Assembly (NCBI GenBank): GCA_022763115.1
Contig: JALEGJ010000078.1
Coordinates: forward strand, 1 to 34,528
DNA from: Aquisalinus sp.
GTDB taxonomy: Bacteria; Pseudomonadota; Alphaproteobacteria; Caulobacterales; Parvularculaceae
Direction: 5' to 3'
Length of the DNA: 34,528 nucleotides
In this document: positions 31,749 through 34,528 of the stretch, piece after piece
Numbering within the stretch: position 1 is the stretch's first letter
Layout of the letters: each line of letters opens with the position of its first letter
The notes under the pieces: model-generated
Told to the model about the DNA's origin: nothing
The model's database searches: none
What the model saw: only the letters and a program-made list of their open reading frames with translations
Made by a program: the position numbers and the translations under genes

Positions 31749-32519
31749 TCACCGGCTGTCCTGGAACCGCTGGAATGCTTTTTCACCGCCAATACGGTCA
31801 AGCAGAATACGGTCAATTTCAGCCTGACATTGCGCTAACTCTGAGCCAGTTTGAACAATGCCGGCTCTGGTCACACTCAACAACATCTCTTCATTTACGC
31901 GAGGTCCTTGGCGGATATATTCAAGCGCTTTGCAGTATCTTCTGTCTGTAAGCACACCCCCCAGCAACGTTCTGCTATATTTTCCAAGCGCAGGGTCTCC
32001 TAACATGTCCCAATCCAGACCATACTCGACCAAAAGGTCCAGATTGCGCCAACTGCCCGTCTGAATATTTATAAAAATTGCCTCATCAATAGCAAAGTCA
32101 GCACCTATGTAATAGGCATTGGGATTCGCGCCCCCTCTTAATAGGGCCTCAAGGTAACGACTGTCCGTGTATGCTGCGGCAATAGTAATCGGTAGATAAC
32201 GCTCCAGAAGTAAGCGGTCAGGATCTGCACCAACTTCCAAAAGGCCCGTAATGCCTGAGACACTGCGGCATTGCACCGCCCAGAATATAGGCGTGATGCC
32301 ATCATCCCCTTCCGCATTCGGGTCCGCCCCTTCGGCCACCAACGCAGCAATACGCCTGCTATTGCCGTTACAGGCGGCATCAGCGAGGCTTCTTACCTGC
32401 GCATCAGCAAATATATCCCCACTGCTACGATTACCAAAAAAAACATCATAACCAGTCTGCGCGCAGGCTGGCAGTATCAGTATAAAAGTTGCAGCAATGA
32501 TTTTCAGAACAGACTTCAC
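31749..32519 (-). CDS. Ankyrin-repeat lipoprotein
   Basis: About 256 residues from GTG 32519. A signal peptide (KSVLKIIAATFILIL) ends in the lipobox LPAC, so the protein should be a lipoprotein. Ankyrin repeats follow: GNSRRIAALVAEGADPNAEGDDGITPIFWAV, then GITGLLEVGADPD and YLEALLRGGANPNA with an AIDEAIFI helix. These mediate protein binding; the target is unknown. The GTG start has AGGGAGAG 7 bases upstream and gives a clean signal peptide, while the longer frame to 32570 would add 17 residues of unlikely sequence. The gene is bounded by repeat copies B and C and looks less GC-rich than the genes around it, which suggests acquired or fast-changing DNA. Confidence 0.85.
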   Translation of the reverse strand: MKSVLKIIAATFILILPACAQTGYDVFFGNRSSGDIFADAQVRSLADAACNGNSRRIAALVAEGADPNAEGDDGITPIFWAVQCRSVSGITGLLEVGADPDRLLLERYLPITIAAAYTDSRYLEALLRGGANPNAYYIGADFAIDEAIFINIQTGSWRNLDLLVEYGLDWDMLGDPALGKYSRTLLGGVLTDRRYCKALEYIRQGPRVNEEMLLSVTRAGIVQTGSELAQCQAEIDRILLDRIGGEKAFQRFQDSR

Positions 32520-32571
32520 AAACACTCTCCCTGTGCAGTTGTGTATGAAGACTATCCCAAAACCTCCCACC

Positions 32572-32588
32572 CGTCATCCTGAACAAGC
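32572..32588. repeat. Solitary half of the REPIN-like element in front of copy C
   Basis: CGTCATCCTGAACAAGC is the inverted right end of the element, 30 bases left of copy C. The same arrangement is found in front of copy A, so A and C may have inserted or duplicated as a larger unit that B lacks. Confidence 0.6.
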
Positions 32589-32601
32589 GCCTCCGCTCGC
32601 G

Positions 32602-32765
32602 CGTCATCCTGAAGATCGCGAAGCGATCATTCAGGACCCATGGACTTCCACGCACAACAGGAAACTAAAGTTGTTCTTCAAACAGAACCATCCCATACAA
32701 AACACCGCTCACACCATAGACCCTGAATCTGCGCATCGCTAGCACGATGCTTGTTCAGGGTGACG
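32602..32765. repeat. REPIN-like element, copy C (between the ankyrin and acyl-CoA ligase genes)
   Basis: A 164-base copy with CGTCATCCTGAA and TTCAGGGTGACG ends. The left hairpin is the same as in A. The right hairpin keeps GCATCG/CGATGC but has the loop CTAGCA. It lies 66 bases past the end of the ligase gene on the minus strand and may also stop its transcription. Confidence 0.85.
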
Positions 32766-32831
32766 CCGGAAGGAAGCACAACCTGCTATAAGCGATTAGC
32801 TGCGCAACAATCGCGACATTCTACTCATGCC

Positions 32832-34528
32832 TCAGGCAGAATAATGGGCCGGGAATTGCACCGCGAACTCGCGCGTGGCGCGCTTGTCGATCTTGCCGGT
32901 GCCGCCACGCGGCAGTTGCTGCGGGGAAATCCAGATGCGCTCCGGCACCTTGAAGCCCGCGATGTTGCCTTTCAGGAAGCTGTGCAATTCGCCCGCATCC
33001 ACCGTGTTCTCGCCCGGATAGACAACCGCGCCAACAATCTCGCCCATCTTGTCATCGGGAATACCGAAGACAGTTGCTTCCATCACGCCATCATATTTGT
33101 AGATTTCGTTCTCCACCTCGAGGCAGGAAATGTTCTCGCCGCCCCGTATAATCAGCTCTTTCAGGCGGTCCACGATATAGACGAACCCATCCTCATCCAG
33201 CTTGCCAAGATCGCCGGTCTTGAACCAGCCGTCTTTCGTCAGCACACGATTGGTTTCTTCTTCCATGCCGAGATAGCCGCGGAAGTTGGCCGGGCTCTTG
33301 ATGCAGATTTCGCCCACCTCGCCGACCGGCAACTCATTCATCTCCTGGTCGAAGATCGCCACTTTCGTCACGGGCGGCACAGCGCGCCCGGTGGAATCCG
33401 GCCTAGCCTGATAATCCGTCAACGCATTGATACAGCCAAGCGCGTTCGTTTCGGTCAGGCCATAGCCGGAAGAAGAATTGATCGCCGGAAACTTCTCTTT
33501 CATTTCCTTGACGTGATGCGCCGGGCGCTTGGCCCCGCCTGTCGCGATATCGCGCAGGCCGGAAAGCTGTTCCGGGCTCGCCGCTTCCACAATCTCGTGG
33601 GACTGGGTCGGCACCATCAACAGGTTGGTGATGTTCTCTTCATCAATCAGCTTCAAGGCGTCCTGCACGTCCCAGCGATACATGAAGACGATCTTCCGCC
33701 CGCCAAGATAGGAGAGGAGGAAAGACGAGTGCGATGCCGTCACATGGAACAGCGGCAACGTCACCAGCATGGCCGGATTTTCCGGGCGCACATTCGCATT
33801 CGGGCGCAGGGTTTCGATCACATTCAGCAGCAAGGACCAGGACAGAACCGCGCTGACAACACCGCGATGGGTCAACAACACGCCCTTGGGTTTGCCGGTC
33901 GAGCCTGACGTATAAAGAATGCAGAAATCACTCTCCGGGTCGATCGCCACTGGCGGCATGTCCGGCGAGGCATCTTTTGTCAACTCCTCAAAACTTGCGT
34001 CCGCCAGATCGCTTTCCTCAACAGCAGAAATCAGCGTCAGTCCAAGCTCTTCCTTATGCGGATGCAGGAAGCTGATGCGCTTGGCATCGCCAACCACAAT
34101 CTTCGCCCCGCTGTCTGTCAGCGCATAGCAAAGCTCTTCTGCCTGCCACCAAGCATTGAGCGGCAGCACCGTGCCACCCGCCGCGATAATGCCGAGATAA
34201 GCAATGCACCATTCCGGGTAATTACGCATGGCGATAGCAATCCTGTCGCCCGGCTTCACGCCATAAGTATCGATCAGGACATTGGCAAACTGGCACCCCT
34301 TGGCCCAGACTTCCTTGAACAGGTAGCGTTTGTCCTGATACACCATAAATTCCTGATCAGCGAATTCCTGGGTCTTCACGGCCAGAATATCGCGCAGGGA
34401 CATGTTCGACATGTTGAACACACGCTCATACTCAACGCCGCGAATGGTGCCCGGCTGGCAGCCGAACATGGGCTCCTCGGCCAGGAATTTCTCAACCGTG
34501 GCCTGGATCTCTTCCGTCTTGAGCGGCG
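32832..34528 (-). CDS. AMP-forming acyl-CoA ligase (5' end outside window)
   Basis: The frame stays open to the window edge: upstream of the ATG at 34469 it reads on through KTEEIQATVEKFLAEEP, so that ATG is internal and the true start is not in view. The enzyme adenylates a carboxylic acid and makes its CoA ester. Motifs include the phosphate loop YTSGSTGKPKG, SSGYGLTETNA, WFKTGDLG, the hinge IRGGENISCLEVE and the C-terminal catalytic Lys in GGTGKIDK. The sequence is clearly different from the synthetase at 11.2-12.7 kb. The class resembles long-chain fatty-acyl-CoA or fadD-type ligases; the substrate is unknown. Its 3' end lies next to repeat copy C. Confidence 0.9.
   Translation of the reverse strand, partial: PLKTEEIQATVEKFLAEEPMFGCQPGTIRGVEYERVFNMSNMSLRDILAVKTQEFADQEFMVYQDKRYLFKEVWAKGCQFANVLIDTYGVKPGDRIAIAMRNYPEWCIAYLGIIAAGGTVLPLNAWWQAEELCYALTDSGAKIVVGDAKRISFLHPHKEELGLTLISAVEESDLADASFEELTKDASPDMPPVAIDPESDFCILYTSGSTGKPKGVLLTHRGVVSAVLSWSLLLNVIETLRPNANVRPENPAMLVTLPLFHVTASHSSFLLSYLGGRKIVFMYRWDVQDALKLIDEENITNLLMVPTQSHEIVEAASPEQLSGLRDIATGGAKRPAHHVKEMKEKFPAINSSSGYGLTETNALGCINALTDYQARPDSTGRAVPPVTKVAIFDQEMNELPVGEVGEICIKSPANFRGYLGMEEETNRVLTKDGWFKTGDLGKLDEDGFVYIVDRLKELIIRGGENISCLEVENEIYKYDGVMEATVFGIPDDKMGEIVGAVVYPGENTVDAGELHSFLKGNIAGFKVPERIWISPQQLPRGGTGKIDKRATREFAVQFPAHYSA

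Noticed and set aside
31005..32765. Integron-like cassette array (tyrosine recombinase followed by hairpin repeats and small genes)
   Set aside because: The recombinase is a housekeeping XerC without the integron-specific insert, the repeats lack the RYYYAAC/GTTRRRY core sites of attC, and the genes are on the opposite strand to a normal cassette row.
32751..33908. 385-residue plus-strand frame antisense to the acyl-CoA ligase
   Set aside because: It mirrors a ligase with all its motifs and begins inside repeat copy C; there is no family signal.

Overview
The window reads as chromosomal DNA of an alphaproteobacterium, probably a marine or aquatic heterotroph. The lineage call rests on the gene set: a TonB-dependent receptor, a MoxR/DUF58/BatA-DUF4159/GATase-like operon, the DUF1285-NUDIX-CCA transferase trio and an adjacent XerC. 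Most genes are GC-rich with GGGAG-type ribosome binding sites. I cannot name a genus. No rRNA, tRNA, CRISPR array or complete insertion sequence was seen.

Layout. (1) 1-3.2 kb: 3' end of a TonB-dependent receptor with a strong terminator, a Tet-like MFS exporter, a lipoprotein of unknown role and a Prx5-type peroxiredoxin. (2) 3.4-11.1 kb: a sulfoquinovose/glycan block. It holds UDP-sulfoquinovose synthase (sqdB), a 4Fe-4S APS reductase (cysH) that would supply its sulfite, a coiled-coil protein of unknown function, and two large, similarly built GT2 glycosyltransferases facing each other. (3) 11.1-15.1 kb: an acyl-CoA dehydrogenase/acyl-CoA synthetase pair and a third GT2 enzyme on the opposite strand. 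(4) 15.1-17.4 kb: an AT-rich accessory insert carrying one TIGR04141/DUF6119-family gene with its own promoter. It lies against a truncated ParE-like toxin whose CopG/RHH antitoxin and probable operator survive. (5) 17.5-25.3 kb: a small lipoprotein, a flagellin-like helical protein, and a four-gene operon (MoxR ATPase, DUF58, BatA/DUF4159 membrane protein, GATase-like membrane protein), three of them joined by overlapping start and stop codons. (6) 25.4-31.0 kb: SppA with two hairpins behind it, then DUF1285, CoA-pyrophosphatase-type NUDIX and CCA transferase coupled by ATGA overlaps, then XerC. (7) 31.0-32.8 kb: three copies of a ~164-bp REPIN-like element that separate a GIY-YIG nuclease gene and an ankyrin lipoprotein gene. 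(8) 32.8 kb to the end: an AMP-forming acyl-CoA ligase cut by the window edge.

The most interesting parts are the proposed sulfite-to-sulfoquinovose-to-glycan route with its twin glycosyltransferases, the TIGR04141 insert that appears to have broken a toxin gene, and the structured repeats around the GIY-YIG gene, where the stems are conserved and only the loops vary. The xerC stop codon appears to lie in repeat-derived sequence.
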